A stretch of 64,000 nucleotides of DNA, from positions 17,360,001-17,424,000 of the forward strand of contig OU612072.1 in assembly GCA_914767715.1 (NCBI GenBank). Reading direction: 5' to 3'. Below are positions 27,801 to 37,571 of the stretch, piece after piece. The notes under the pieces were generated by a model, which was not told where the DNA came from, did not search any database, and was given only the letters and a program-made list of their open reading frames with translations. How positions within the stretch are numbered: position 1 is the stretch's first letter; each line of letters begins with the position of its first letter. The translations under genes and the position numbers were made by a program. The DNA is from Membranipora membranacea. Its lineage: Eukaryota > Bryozoa > Gymnolaemata > Cheilostomatida > Membraniporidae.

Positions 27801-28071
27801 TTTTCTTCACTTCAAAATTCTGATGACGACGATACTGTTTACAGTATGTGTCAGTCGGAGCTTGGATTGTATGAGTGAAGCTTTCCCCTCCCTCTATAGA
27901 ATTTATGTCATGAGCCGCGTTAATATTATTTATTATATTATGGTATTTATTATATTGTTGTGTTTACAGAAAGAGAATCGCTCACACGGCGCAACTTATA
28001 CAGAGAACTCTAAATCAATGCTCAGGTATAACTATGACTGTGTGTTCTTTGTGGTGAGAAAGCCATCATAA
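5104..28071 (+). CDS. CARNMT1: Carnosine N-methyltransferase, eight exons, complete
   Basis: SAM-dependent methyltransferase of the N2227/UPF0586 family, which converts carnosine to anserine. Exons: 5104-5243, 5634-5832, 6173-6342, 18729-18869, 24072-24250, 25926-26039, 27245-27348, 27970-28071. All junctions keep frame and use GT-AG, giving 382 residues (human about 409). Landmarks: acidic, Ser/Asn-rich N terminus; a helical [14 protein letters not shown] segment (about 34-47); SAM motif I VPGAGLG (179-185); [28 protein letters not shown] with Asp289; LLWHY with His320; and YNY (369-371) near the end. Asp289, His320 and the two tyrosines correspond to the dipeptide-binding residues described for the human enzyme. 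The two ATG codons at the start are equivalent candidates. Intron 3 is 12.4 kb and contains the antisense ROR A/B exon. Introns 4-6 carry foldback elements. Confidence 0.95.
6343..9524. other. Shared intron of CARNMT1 (plus) and ROR (minus)
   Basis: Both genes are intronic here. It is AT-rich DNA with no supported exon. Open frames at 7561-7923 (minus) and 8117-8335 (plus) have no splice context or recognisable domain. Confidence 0.5.
10000..10180 (-). repeat. tRNA-derived SINE
   Basis: Read on the minus strand, the copy starts with an RNA polymerase III box A (GGCTCAGTTGGTTAGAGCG, 10153-10171) and runs into a tail that is closely matched at 31353-31475. The shared tail includes GGCGAGGC, TGCGCCAATTTGCTCTCAGT and GGCAGGTC as read on the plus strand. 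Confidence 0.8.
13617..13690 (-). promoter_or_regulatory. Possible upstream leader exon and TATA promoter of the ROR gene
   Basis: On the minus strand a TATATAGC box (13711-13719) is followed about 30 bases later by a stretch that ends at a near-perfect donor, CAG|GTGAGTAAG, at 13617. The next strong minus-strand acceptor with coding sequence is the ROR A/B exon at 9882, so this could be its untranslated first exon. Only the donor and the TATA spacing support it; the transcription start is a guess. Confidence 0.2.
18901..18994. repeat. Foldback element in CARNMT1 intron 4
   Basis: Left arm 18901-18937 and right arm 18963-18994 are inverted copies differing only by a few-base insertion in the left arm. 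It starts 32 bases after the exon 4 donor. Confidence 0.85.
19021..19250. repeat. SINE/foldback fragment
   Basis: Contains a box-B-like GTGGGTTCAAAT (19048-19059). The motif ACTTCAGGTAGAT near 19036 recurs inverted near 19237-19248, and TGGGAATTCCA near 19144 pairs with TGGAATTCCCA near 19093. It looks like a tRNA-related or foldback repeat remnant. Confidence 0.4.
19556..19628. repeat. Short tandem repeat, about 31-bp unit
   Basis: Two full copies and a partial third of a unit that includes ATCAGACATCGATATCAGAT, in CARNMT1 intron 4. Confidence 0.8.
20040..20130 (+). repeat. tRNA-derived SINE fragment
   Basis: Contains a box-B-like TAGTTCAATTCCTGGCG, which resembles the box B region at 28915-28931. 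Box A is not clear. Confidence 0.4.
21314..21405. repeat. Hairpin MITE-like element, GATCCAATTTGCC family
   Basis: Imperfect palindrome of about 92 bp with inverted ends (AGATCAAGTCTGATCC and its partner). It shares the core AATTTGCCCACATTCCAGT with elements at 22944-23041 and 60181-60297. Confidence 0.65.
22944..23041. repeat. Diverged hairpin MITE-like element, same family
   Basis: Contains CGCATTCCAGTTGATCCCAT, with inverted ends around AAGTTCAAACTAAAT and its partner near 23020-23041. More decayed than the copies at 21314 and 60181. Confidence 0.5.
24277..24535. repeat. Long imperfect palindrome in CARNMT1 intron 5
   Basis: Inner arms 24346-24387 and 24405-24445 are nearly perfect inverted copies of about 41 bases around an 17-base loop. 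Middle (24310-24338 with 24477-24504) and outer (24277-24303 with 24510-24535) segments also pair. The whole element spans about 259 bp and begins 27 bases after the exon 5 donor. Confidence 0.85.
25662..25723. repeat. Near-perfect 30-bp-arm hairpin with 2-base loop
   Basis: Arms 25662-25691 and 25694-25723 match at all but two or three positions. The centre is CATACATGTCCATGTATG. It lies in CARNMT1 intron 5, about 200 bases before exon 6. Confidence 0.9.
26289..26501. repeat. Foldback element in CARNMT1 intron 6
   Basis: Left arm about 26289-26373 and right arm about 26410-26501. CCCAGCTGTAATATGACTGA at the left end pairs with TCAGTCATATTCCAGCTGGG at the right end, and GAGTTGTTA pairs with TAACAACTC. 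Confidence 0.8.
27107..27220. repeat. TA-rich microsatellite
   Basis: Runs of TATATA and GATATATAT just upstream of the CARNMT1 exon 7 acceptor (27244). Confidence 0.8.
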
Positions 28072-28107
28072 CACTACGAGGCAGAATACAACAAACGCCA
28101 TAGCCTG

Positions 28108-28113
28108 AATAAA
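28108..28113 (+). terminator. CARNMT1 polyadenylation signal
   Basis: An AATAAA lies 37 bases after the CARNMT1 stop codon (TAA, 28069-28071), giving a very short 3' UTR if used. Confidence 0.6.
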
Positions 28114-28203
28114 GTTTGGGACATTTTGTGCGCTTTAAGTTTTTACCATGGACATATAAATATATACATATTTTATATGTTTATGTTAGATCAGTATGAT
28201 AAT

Positions 28204-28274
28204 TAGCCTGTCTTGACAAACTTTGTTCGGTGAGTGCCCCCCCCCCACACAACAAAGCTTCTCAGGACAGGCTA
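28204..28274. repeat. Hairpin with poly-C loop
   Basis: TAGCCTGTCTTGACAAACTT (28204-28223) pairs imperfectly with AAGCTTCTCAGGACAGGCTA (28255-28274). The loop contains a run of about ten C. Confidence 0.75.
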
Positions 28275-28408
28275 AATGTTGATAAATGTTGACGGATGCT
28301 CCCCTCACACAGTAGGGGAAGCAACTTTAAATGTTGACCAAATAAATCAAACTTGATCTAATTTTATACCCTTACTGATTATACATGGTGATGAGCCAGC
28401 GACCTGAT

Positions 28409-28441
28409 CTGAAGGATTTCTGTGGAGCAGAAATCCTTCAG
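28409..28441. repeat. Perfect 14-bp-arm hairpin
   Basis: CTGAAGGATTTCTG (28409-28422) is followed by a 5-base loop (TGGAG) and its exact reverse complement (28428-28441). There is no T-run after it, and it lies about 300 bases past the CARNMT1 poly(A) signal. Confidence 0.9.
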
Positions 28442-28869
28442 AAAAGGATGAAATGAATGCAACCAATATTTTTGCAAATTGCTGTAAGAACTAAATCAAT
28501 TGGACTGAGAAATGAATGCTGCCATAGTTTTTTTATTGTTAACTGACCATGTTCGAGCTATAATATCCTTGAGGTATACTTTTTTCACTTTTTCTTGCTT
28601 TTTTCTATATAGGAATTTTTGTATACAGTGTATAAATGGCTTTTCCTGTAGTATCAATGTATATACATTTTTGGCTGTTCATGTGCATGTTTCGAAGTTG
28701 CTATCAAATTTTACATGTTGGTCATCTTTATAAGGGACCACTTTTTTATACACTAACCGATTGAAGAAAATATAATTTGAATGCCTGAAAGTCATGATCA
28801 TATTTCTCAAAGTTACCTGATGAACTCAACAAGGTAGCCTAATCGCTGATTTTCTAAACTCTCTTAAAC

Positions 28870-29050
28870 CAAAGCTCAAGGGGTGGGGCAAAGGTCTTTC
28901 ATGCGAGAGGTCTCGTGTTCGATTCCTGGCGGTTGAAGTTTTGTCAGGAAGAGATCCGACCACAACTGCTCCTGTGCCCCTAACAAGTCCTTGGGTCATG
29001 TCATCAGCATAACTCAAGACAACTCCACACACTTACTGATAAAAGAATCC
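28870..29050 (+). repeat. tRNA-derived SINE
   Basis: Contains a good RNA polymerase III box B (GTGTTCGATTCCTGG, 28915-28929) after a degenerate box A (GGGGTGGGGCAAAGG). The unit after box B has no coding potential. Confidence 0.6.
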
Positions 29051-29499
29051 ACACATTTTCTCACAGAGTAGTGACAAATAGCGAGCGACCGTCCCTCAAT
29101 GTAGAGTATAAGCCTGTGAGCTTTTTCAAGAGTATGGGTGGCACAGTTGGTCCAATAAGTCAGATGTAAAGACCTTCACCTTGCTGTAACTATACATAAG
29201 GATCCATATCACTGAGAAAAGAAATCTGTTCTTGGTTAATTCAATATATTAAAGATTTACAAACTAATTTGGCCATGTGGAAACAGTAAGGACACAATGT
29301 GAGGAGGAGAAATAACACGGTCACTATGTCAGGGTAAGGAAGACCACTATAATAGCTGCACAATCAGGTTGTGCTCTGTCTTTCAGTTGACAGAGCATCC
29401 TTCAGGACATGTGGGTTAAAAAATGTGGGTTAAAATCGCAAGTTTTTGTCTCTGTCCGAAGACAGAAATACAGTACATTGAGGGGGCAGCCGTCACATT

Positions 29500-29647
29500 C
29501 GGCGCCATGTTGCAGGCAGGTCGGAGCACACCTGGGGCGTCCATTGAGCCCAGTATTCAATAGACTAGCAGGATTCGAACCCGAGATCTCCAACGCTTGC
29601 TCGTTAGAGGGCAGGCAGGCGTCTAACCAACTAAGCTACCTCCTACT
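29500..29647 (-). repeat. tRNA-derived SINE, same family as 10000-10180
   Basis: On the minus strand, box A is TAGCTTAGTTGGTTAGACG (29619-29637) and box B is GGGTTCGAATCC (29571-29582). It shares GCAGGCAGGTCGGAGCA (plus reading) with the copy at 10000-10180. The start AGTAGGAGGT is the same in both. Confidence 0.8.
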
Positions 29648-29937
29648 TGACATTTTATGTCCATGAGAGAGGTGCTGATCCCAGCATACGGATACCGTCC
29701 ATAAATGTAACCAGTTAGTGTTACGGATGCGGTTAACCCAACAAAACCTTGATTTTGTGACTTCGTGCTTTTTTAATGAAGAAAGGAGGTAGAAAGGGTT
29801 GTCTTGGTCAGGGAGATTGGGACTCTGTTTTGGTCAGCGGGATGGCGAAGTAACAATAACATCCATAACCGGTGAGAAGTATTTTTTCAAGATTTAGTTC
29901 ATAATTATTTTAGTTGGATAAAAATAGTATACGTAAG

Positions 29938-30158
29938 CATTTGAATCGTTCTGATCCGACCGTCGGATCAAAAGTTAACGACATTGTATCAAGCTATATA
30001 AAGCTCTATGGGAAAGTGGGAAAAATGAGGAGAAAGATGCTTCTGTTCAACAATATGCTCAACTCATCATGAGATTCACCGTGCGTATTAAATCATTTAA
30101 GGCGTTCGAACTGTCCGGATCCGCCTGTCGGTTCAATAGTTACTGCCATTATATCAAG
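29938..30158. repeat. Diverged direct repeat pair
   Basis: A 55-base segment at about 29940-29995 (GATCCGACCGTCGGATCAAA and flanks, ending TTGTATCAAG) recurs diverged at about 30101-30158 (GGATCCGCCTGTCGGTTCAA, ending TTATATCAAG). Confidence 0.55.
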
Positions 30159-30242
30159 TTTGGTGAGGCGGAGTGATTTCAGGGGTCCAAAATTAAAATT
30201 TCATAGTCCAAATCGCGTGTTTTAACACCATTTAATAGTGAT

Positions 30243-30808
30243 GGCAACGAGACGAGACAATTCCCGGTCTCGGGGGACTTGTCTCCTCGAGACAGTATCT
30301 CTGTCTCGTCGAGACAGACAACACTGGTAACATGTCGAGACTTATTCATTATAAATGGTTAAAGCTGGTCAAAATGTTGATTGCACCTGGACTGGAGCCT
30401 GAGACCTTGTGACCCACAGTCTCGCTTTTAACCACTACACTATGGATTTTATGTGACAACATTGGAAACTGAGACTATATGATCATGAAACATAGCTATT
30501 AGTCATACTTGTGATGCGGCTTACAAGATTACATAAAACTTTCTTCAGACATCTATAATTCAATGAATACTTGACAGAATTGTGATGAAACTTGGTCTCA
30601 ACATAGTACTTTATATCTGGATGATATATTACAAACTTAATCAAACTTAACATGTACTAGTGCACTAGTGATTAGTGGATGAATATCCATCGTTCTTTAA
30701 AATTGTGATATCTGAAAAATGTTTTATCGGCATCAATATATGTCTCGGTCTCGTCTCAAATTTTCTTACTTGGTCTTGTCCCGTCTTGCCAAAATCTGAC
30801 AATTTGCC
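30243..30808. mobile_element. Candidate non-autonomous element with GAGAC-rich inverted ends and an internal tRNA-like module
   Basis: The left end GGCAACGAGACGAGACAA and the right end (minus reading GGCAAGACGGGACAAGAC) are imperfect inverted repeats about 565 bp apart. Further GAGAC/GTCTC repeats lie just inside each end. On the minus strand a box-A-like TAGTGTAGTGGTTAA (near 30425-30440) suggests a tRNA-derived part. No coding sequence. Confidence 0.45.
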
Positions 30809-31352
30809 ATATGTCAAGTCTAAAATGACTGTTTTCATCAATTATTAAAATGTATGAGTTTTGTAAATCTGTGAAATAATGACAAAAATTCAAATGAAGG
30901 GATTCTGAACAGAGCTAAGGTTTATGAGGAAATTAAATAAGTTTCTGGTTTGAGGTACTCTTCATATTATATGCACTTCCAACAATGGTCCTGGTTCTGA
31001 CAGTTAAGATCTGTGTCTTTCTCACCTAACATCTATTTATTATATAATTATACTGTCCTAAGTGCCACTGTTGTGCTGTGGAATCAAAAAGAATTTTGTT
31101 GGAGGGTCACACATATGAAGCCGCTTTGATTTACTATTGTGCACAGATAATACCAACAGAGTTTCCACTTTGCCTCAATTTAATGGAACTGGTTTTCAGG
31201 CATTTATTGACCTTTCACATACCCTTCCCAACGTTTGCAGATCAGAAAACAGAAGCTGGAAACTGTGTGGTCTTACATGGAATAAACAGATTATCTGTAT
31301 ATGTCTGTACAGTTTTGTTTGGCATATTCCCAAAATATTGAGTCCATATGTT

Positions 31353-31475
31353 GGTTAAAATCCCAATGGCTAGTCACTCACCACATCGTGGCGGTGAAAT
31401 AGTGTGTGCCTTAAAGGCGAGGCTGCAATGACTGCGCCAATTTGCTCTCAGTTTGTAGGCAGGTCTTAGTAAGTT
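31353..31475 (-). repeat. 5'-truncated copy of the tRNA-derived SINE
   Basis: Matches the tail of the 10000-10180 copy, including TGCGCCAATTTGCTCTCAGT, but lacks the box A head. Confidence 0.75.
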
Positions 31476-32773
31476 ACAAGATATACGGAATACAGGATAA
31501 GTCGGATTTTAACCAAAAGTTTGAGGCATCATTTACTGCTTTTCATTTCATAATAAAGTACGCTGGCCTCCAAAATGCAAACTCTTTTGAACGATGCTAA
31601 CCATAGCACATTAGCGTGTTATTATTAATAGTGTTCTTATGTTTGTATGCAAAGAATGCCGTCTCTTTATATCCTTCAATCTCCAGTCAGCAATTACTTC
31701 TTGTGTTTTAGGTGAATATAAATCTGGAAAAGGACTGCTGGAGAGTGGTAGAATTATCATCGGTTGGGCAAGTTAAGGTATTCCTGTGCTGTCCTTGACC
31801 TCCTTTGGCACCTTTGATTGTATTCATGAAGGTAAAACTGAAGGTTATATCACTTAAAAAGTTATCATCCGCCCAGTGAACTTCTGTCACAGGACTATCC
31901 CTTCAGATCACCTGAGTCTCAATACCACTGTTCCTTTCCAAATAATAGCAGCATTATTATTTCTATAAATCCAGGTACAAAAATCAAAAACACTACATCC
32001 AAGTGCAATAAATTAGCTGCTAACAGCTTTGGCATCAATTTGACTAGCATTGGTAAACACATTTATCTCACATTCACAAAATACAGCGCTAGAGATTAAA
32101 AAAAATTAATCACAGGAAATTTTCAAACAAGAGAAACATAATCAATGGCTAATTATTGAGAAAAAAAAGCATGCAGTACATCAAAAAGATGAGCGAGCTG
32201 GGGCCTGCATATCAATAACTAAACTTGTTATATTAATATAGAATTAGCGCTAAATCACAGAGAAGCATTAATCCATATCATCATAACAGATCACATAACT
32301 GGCCAAATTATTTTTAAAGCCTGATCTGTAAAGCCAAGAAATGTAAACACTGAGTAGGGATCACAGAGTAGAGAGGATTGAGAGAACGATTATGTGTGAT
32401 TTCTGGTGGAACTCATAACAACACAGACCCACCTGTGCCTGGAGAGTCCTCTAAAATATCGGGCAAAACTAGAAACAGCCCTATATGGATTCATCAGAGT
32501 AGCAGGTCTAATACTGTATAGGCTTAGTGATACAATCTCCTATTAGTACATAGTGATATGTCTCTGGCCGTTTGCTGTCTAAGTATTTTGAATGTTACAG
32601 AAATGTGTAACTTGACTCATGAGTGTAATGACTCATCATGATATATCTATGTGATAGAATAGACGATTGTTTGTCTCTTGATTACGCTGACGAAAGAGTC
32701 AACTTTCTCATCGATCAATCATAGATCTATCTTGATAACTGATAATGTTGGTAGTTTGCGATGCCTTAATGTA

Positions 32774-35700
32774 TCACGATATCTTGGCCTGCATTGTATC
32801 TAAGCCTCCAAAGAGGACACTTGCCGCCACCAGCAGTAATACACTGAATATGGTGTATATCATCACACTGGTGACTGTACATATATAGTACATTGTCACT
32901 ATCGAAAATGGCACAAAGTAAAGGAAAGAGACGGCTTGTGAGATTTTACGGGATATGGCGCATGTGTCTGTCCATTCAGACGAGGCGGGATCTACGAACG
33001 ATCTCCAGTCTCCGGTGTAGAACTCGCGTAACTGATCCTCCTTCAGTCTCCACCTCTCTCTACAGAAGTCTTGTAATTCTGTAATAGAAGAGAAGAGTAC
33101 GATGTAATGTAATGTTAGGAATATTAATACTGCCAGCTCTTTGAGAGATACAGGGGTACCAATCACCTGCTTTATATAATGCTCGATTGAGTTTGATCCA
33201 TGTTAGAAATTGATAATCTGACCATGAACAGCAAACTGTCAAGTGGAAAGCACAAATAAAATGTTTTCAACAGATTTGAACATCGATACAACAATAAAAA
33301 ACACAAATCATGAGACTAAATATAAGAGAATGCATATTTTGTGGAAACTAAAATATACTTAGTTTCCACAAAACCTGCATTCTCTTATATTTTTTGCATC
33401 AGCAGAAGGCCAGTGCAAAATCTAGTGACTTCCTATACAGCCAAATTAAACAGTTAGTAGTTATCCACCCAATACTCATGAGAGGACGATTATCAATGTG
33501 ATTTAGAGAACAATGCATGGGGCAGTCAAGTCTAACATTTGAATTTCTGAACCTTCACACATACCTGTCTCAGATTCTGGTAGTTCGTTGTTTGGGATCT
33601 TTTTTATATGAAAGTGTACTTCTTGTGGGAATTCTCCCTTTAGTATAGCTAACTCATCCTGAGGTATTGTGTGGTGATACGCTACACTCACATCATAAAG
33701 GCTTCCAAAATTACCTGTCAACAAAATACAGTAAATCACCAAGTGAGGTAACATCTAGTCTGTCTGACGAGCTTCCTTGGGGAGGGAAGCTAGGCTAAGC
33801 ACAAACATGCTTATAAATCAGTTTTATTTGTCACTTATTTAGTTTGCCCGGAAAAAATTCCCAATTCTTTAGAATGTGTGATAATGCTAATACTGTGAAG
33901 ACATAGATAAAATTGCTAACCTATAGTGACATAGTCGTAAATTCTGCCACCTCACTGCAAATCGTGTCGCTGTTATATATGGCCATACATTGACATGATT
34001 CTGGACCACTATACTTGCAATGGATGCTAGGCTTTGAACTGTACTGACAAGGGATCTAGTAATTGTGACGTGTATGTTCAACTTTGAATAACCAGCTTCA
34101 AGAGATGTTTGTAAACTAACATTCTTGCTTTGGGAGGACGATTCCAAATTGGCATTATGTAGTCTGCAAGTATGCTAAGATGACATGTCAGCATGCAGAA
34201 AACCATCATTTAGGGAGGGTTTTATTCATAATCATTAGCTACCATGGTAGGAAGTTTTCATAGTTTGATCATACAGGTAGATCTTTGTTAAGTTTTCTGT
34301 TGAAGGGGCTCCTATTCTTGCGCTATTCTCCAACAAACGCCACAGATATTTATGCAAATACAAAGAAATGATGTTTGTTTGATGACCTAGACATAATCAA
34401 GATAAGTCCCAATAGGGGGAGAGTAATGAATTACCTCTCTGCTGCATTTTCTGCGCCACATATGAGAAACCATTGACTCTTGGGTGCAGCACAAACTCAT
34501 AGCGACACAAATTATTCTTATCGGCAAACTTGTGGCTTTGTCTCGTTCCATGATCACTTTTATCTGTGCCTTCAGGAAAATATACGATCTACAACAAATC
34601 AATACTACAGTCAATCATACTATGGAGCTATAAAGCGGAGCTATAGAGCAGAGCTACAGAACGGAGCTATAGAGCGGAGCTATAGAGCGGAGCTATAGAG
34701 CGGAGCTTAGCAATCTAAACAGTAACTGGATATCAAGTAGTCACAATAACTCCGACATAAATTATTGATAATTTTACCTACTTCCTCTCAACTATCACAG
34801 TAGGTCATATACTAACATAAATCAGCTATGTACTATTATCACATGCATTATCTACAGCTTAGGATTGTTCAAGGGGAAAATTGAAATACATACTGCCACC
34901 TAGATCACACAGGGACAGATGCACTCATAAAAAACTACTGTTGTGTTTATTTTAAGTATGGGTTGGTCTGCGTCGTTTTTACAATCAAATGCCATTGACA
35001 GCGGCCGAAAGCTAGTAATAAGGAGTGGTCACTGGGTTCAGTGAATTCAGATAAAAAACTAAACCTAGGTAAACATGATGGTGATCTATGCTAGCGAGAA
35101 AATATGTAGTTAAACTAGGAACAGTAGGTTATGTTAATACTGGGCAATGATAATCCAGGGAGTAAAACGTAGACTTGTCTATGGAGTTAGATCTCACATC
35201 TTGATTGATCAAAGGAACTGAGTAAAGATGTTGGGTACTCCATTGGTCATAAGGAATAAAGATAATAAGAAGTACTTTGGGTGTCTGACAGGAAGTGAGT
35301 TGCACAAACCAATCACCTTCAGCACAAACCCCATATAAGAACTGAACTACTCAAACTACTGAAAACAGTACATAGAAAAGAATACTTACATTGACATGCT
35401 TATCTACCCTTCGATAATAATCCAGCATATTGCTGATCACTTTTTTATCCTCTTCAAAATTTCTTCTCATAAAGATAAAAGCTGCAAATTGAGTGGCCCA
35501 ACCTGTGAAAGAAAATAAACACATTGAAGGCTGCGGTGCTGTGATGGTGGTTTTACAACTTGATGAATTCTGAGGGTAAATTGATTTTAACAAGCCAAAG
35601 TATGAAGTAATATCAAATCAAACTTCTCAGTTATTTAGCAGGAGTCAGTTTTGTAGCAATCACTCATTTGAGAGTTTTATACCACAGAAGTTTACAGCTA

Positions 35701-37571
35701 TTTCAGCCTTTTCTGACTTCACGTAATAGGCCAAAAACGAGTATCACTGTCCAATGGTCAATATCAGTAGGTACACTATAAAGGACTCAGATATGGTCCT
35801 ACAGCGCAAACTTTGAACCTTGTACTGCTCTGTATGAATATATACATGGATATAAGATAAGCATTACATAATATTTTTGATAAATGCTACCACCAGGAGA
35901 TGGAAGTCACTTTTAATCCTTGATCCAGTCACTAAAACACTCATTCCCATAGTCACCATGACTAGTCAATATAACAAATAAGACCAAACTAAACTCGAGT
36001 CAACATTTAAGTTGTCACCATGAAATAACAAAATCATGTTTTGTTTCTATATCTAAACCGTTTTCCATGTATTTTACAGTGCAGGTTTAATTGTTAGCTT
36101 ATTATAAAACTAATCCACAAGATGGTTGTTTAGTTAAATCGTTAGCAGAACCACGATTGTTGTGTTGCCACAGTTGTATAGAATTTTAATTTTGAAAGTA
36201 AATCTTGGAGATAAGCTGGCAATACCTTGTAGTATAATGGTGATGATAAGGATTGCTAAATGAATTAATTTTGTGTGTGAAAATAATGATCTACTTTATT
36301 TACTTTAATTTGGTTAGGCAAGTATTAGATGTGGCTTTGTTTGTGTTTGGTCTGACCAGTTTGCAATAACCTAACAAAATAGTCAAGGCATCAAGGTGAG
36401 AGCGCAGCGCACCATCATTTTTTTCTGGAATTTCTGATACATTTCAGACCCCCAAATAATCAAATCATTTAATCAAAATTAGAAATAGGATTCAATGTTA
36501 GCTGTTACAACGTAAGTTTTTCGTTAAGCCTTTCAAAGTGTCTCTGATTCAATTAAAAGCTACAGATCCTAGACCAAGCAAGGGAATCTTTCAATTAAAA
36601 GGAGCGATGCTTTATTAAAGCAAATTATCACTATCACATCACTCAAAATGATCACTTACATGGTCTTTCAATTTGATAAAATCGCTCACTCATAATTTAT
36701 TTAGTTCCGTCAATGAGTGAGCAATTTCTGAGCAAAACCATAGCAGCTACCACTCACTCATTGAGTGAGCGATCAGATTGTGATTTGGCCTGTTTTTAAT
36801 TGATAAACCCCTCAGTGTCACTCTTACCGAATCCGGGTATAAATATCACACTACACTTACCGAGGCCGGGTATAAATTTGAGAGGATATTTGAGGCTGAT
36901 TTTCTGGCTCTCCAGACTGGTGTATGAGTTTCTCCACAGACCACACCAGAAGAACATCCAGTCCAGTCTGGTACGGTGATTCATGATAATCAGATTATCT
37001 CCTTCTGAAGTTATCTTATCTCCACTTACTATAACTCGTATACCGTACACCAACTCCGTCATCGCCTAGTGTGGAAAAAATATGGCATTCACAAGGATCT
37101 TAATTTGAGCGATTATGTTATTGACCGCTATACCATTTGTTAATTTTTTTAAATATATATACTTAGCAATGTGTAAGCAACTAACCAACATATATTCCTA
37201 AAGTCATCCAAAATCTCCATTATATTGAGAGGGGAGGCCAAAGCTAGCAATTGTTATCGATGAACCACATCATGCTTAATACTTGCTGTAGTTCCAGTAA
37301 GTCGCTATTAGGCCTAGTATATTATCCTTCATTGCAGCTCTTCATATTGAGATATAATTAAGCTTCTTGACTGCAATATTTCAAAACTTACTGTAACAAA
37401 AATTAAGAAGAAAGTGATGAAGTAGTCGGATGTTTTCCTGAAGTAGAAGGGTGATATGTACATCAGAGGCAGTACTGGTATCAACATAAACAATACTCCG
37501 AGAGTGGCACATACGCCTATAACTGTCCAGTAGAGCAATCCTTTACATAGACCAGGTAATGAGACTGCCAT
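32774..37571 (-). CDS. LCLAT1: Lysocardiolipin acyltransferase 1-like, six exons, complete
   Basis: Membrane acyltransferase of the AGPAT/PlsC family; the vertebrate enzyme acylates lysophospholipids, including lysocardiolipin and lysophosphatidylinositol, in ER-type membranes. Exons in transcript order: 37392-37571, 36861-37065, 35390-35502, 34435-34588, 33565-33714, 32774-33078; all junctions are in phase, giving 368 residues. The ATG sits in a strong context (CTCACCATGG). Seen: a hydrophobic N-terminal segment (about 11-35), catalytic HX4D as NHRTRLD (His90, Asp95), substrate motif FPEGTDKS (170-177), VLHPR, the VAYHHTIPQ block, and a hydrophobic C-terminal stretch with two likely membrane segments. 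Matching blocks are known in vertebrate LCLAT1. Exon 2 carries a duplicated donor (see findings). The very close AGPAT5-type alternative is less likely because of the GWATQFAAFIFMRR and LHPR blocks. Confidence 0.92.
33318..33392. repeat. Hairpin in LCLAT1 last intron
   Basis: Arms 33318-33350 and 33360-33392 are near-perfect inverted copies (AAATATAAGAGAATGCAT with its partner; TGTGGAAACTA with TAGTTTCCACA) around a 9-base loop. Confidence 0.9.
34622..34707. repeat. 13-bp minisatellite
   Basis: About six to seven copies of GGAGCTATAGAGC in LCLAT1 intron 3. It starts about 34 bases before the acceptor of exon 4, within the branch-point zone of the minus-strand gene. Confidence 0.9.
36680..36775. 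repeat. Inverted GCTCACTCA repeats
   Basis: ATCGCTCACTCA (about 36681) and ATTGAGTGAGCGAT (about 36760-36773) are inverted, with a further TGAGTGAGCAA copy between them, in LCLAT1 intron 2. Confidence 0.6.
36826..36863 (-). other. Duplicated 5' splice site at LCLAT1 exon 2
   Basis: Two copies of ATACCCGG followed by CTCG|GTAAGTG (donor at 36860) and ATTCG|GTAAGAG (donor at 36827) lie 33 bases apart. Both donors keep the reading frame, so the downstream one would insert 11 residues before GWATQ. Confidence 0.85.

Larger units (their letters stand above)
28114..32773. other. Intergenic region between CARNMT1 and the acyltransferase
   Basis: The two genes are convergent here. The stretch holds SINEs, hairpins and one candidate transposon, listed separately. 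Short open frames at 28512, 31078 and 31137 lack supporting signals. Confidence 0.5.

Noticed and set aside
31078-31358. Two overlapping plus-strand frames
   Set aside because: Hydrophobic, low-complexity translations of AT-rich intergenic DNA without splice sites or relatives.
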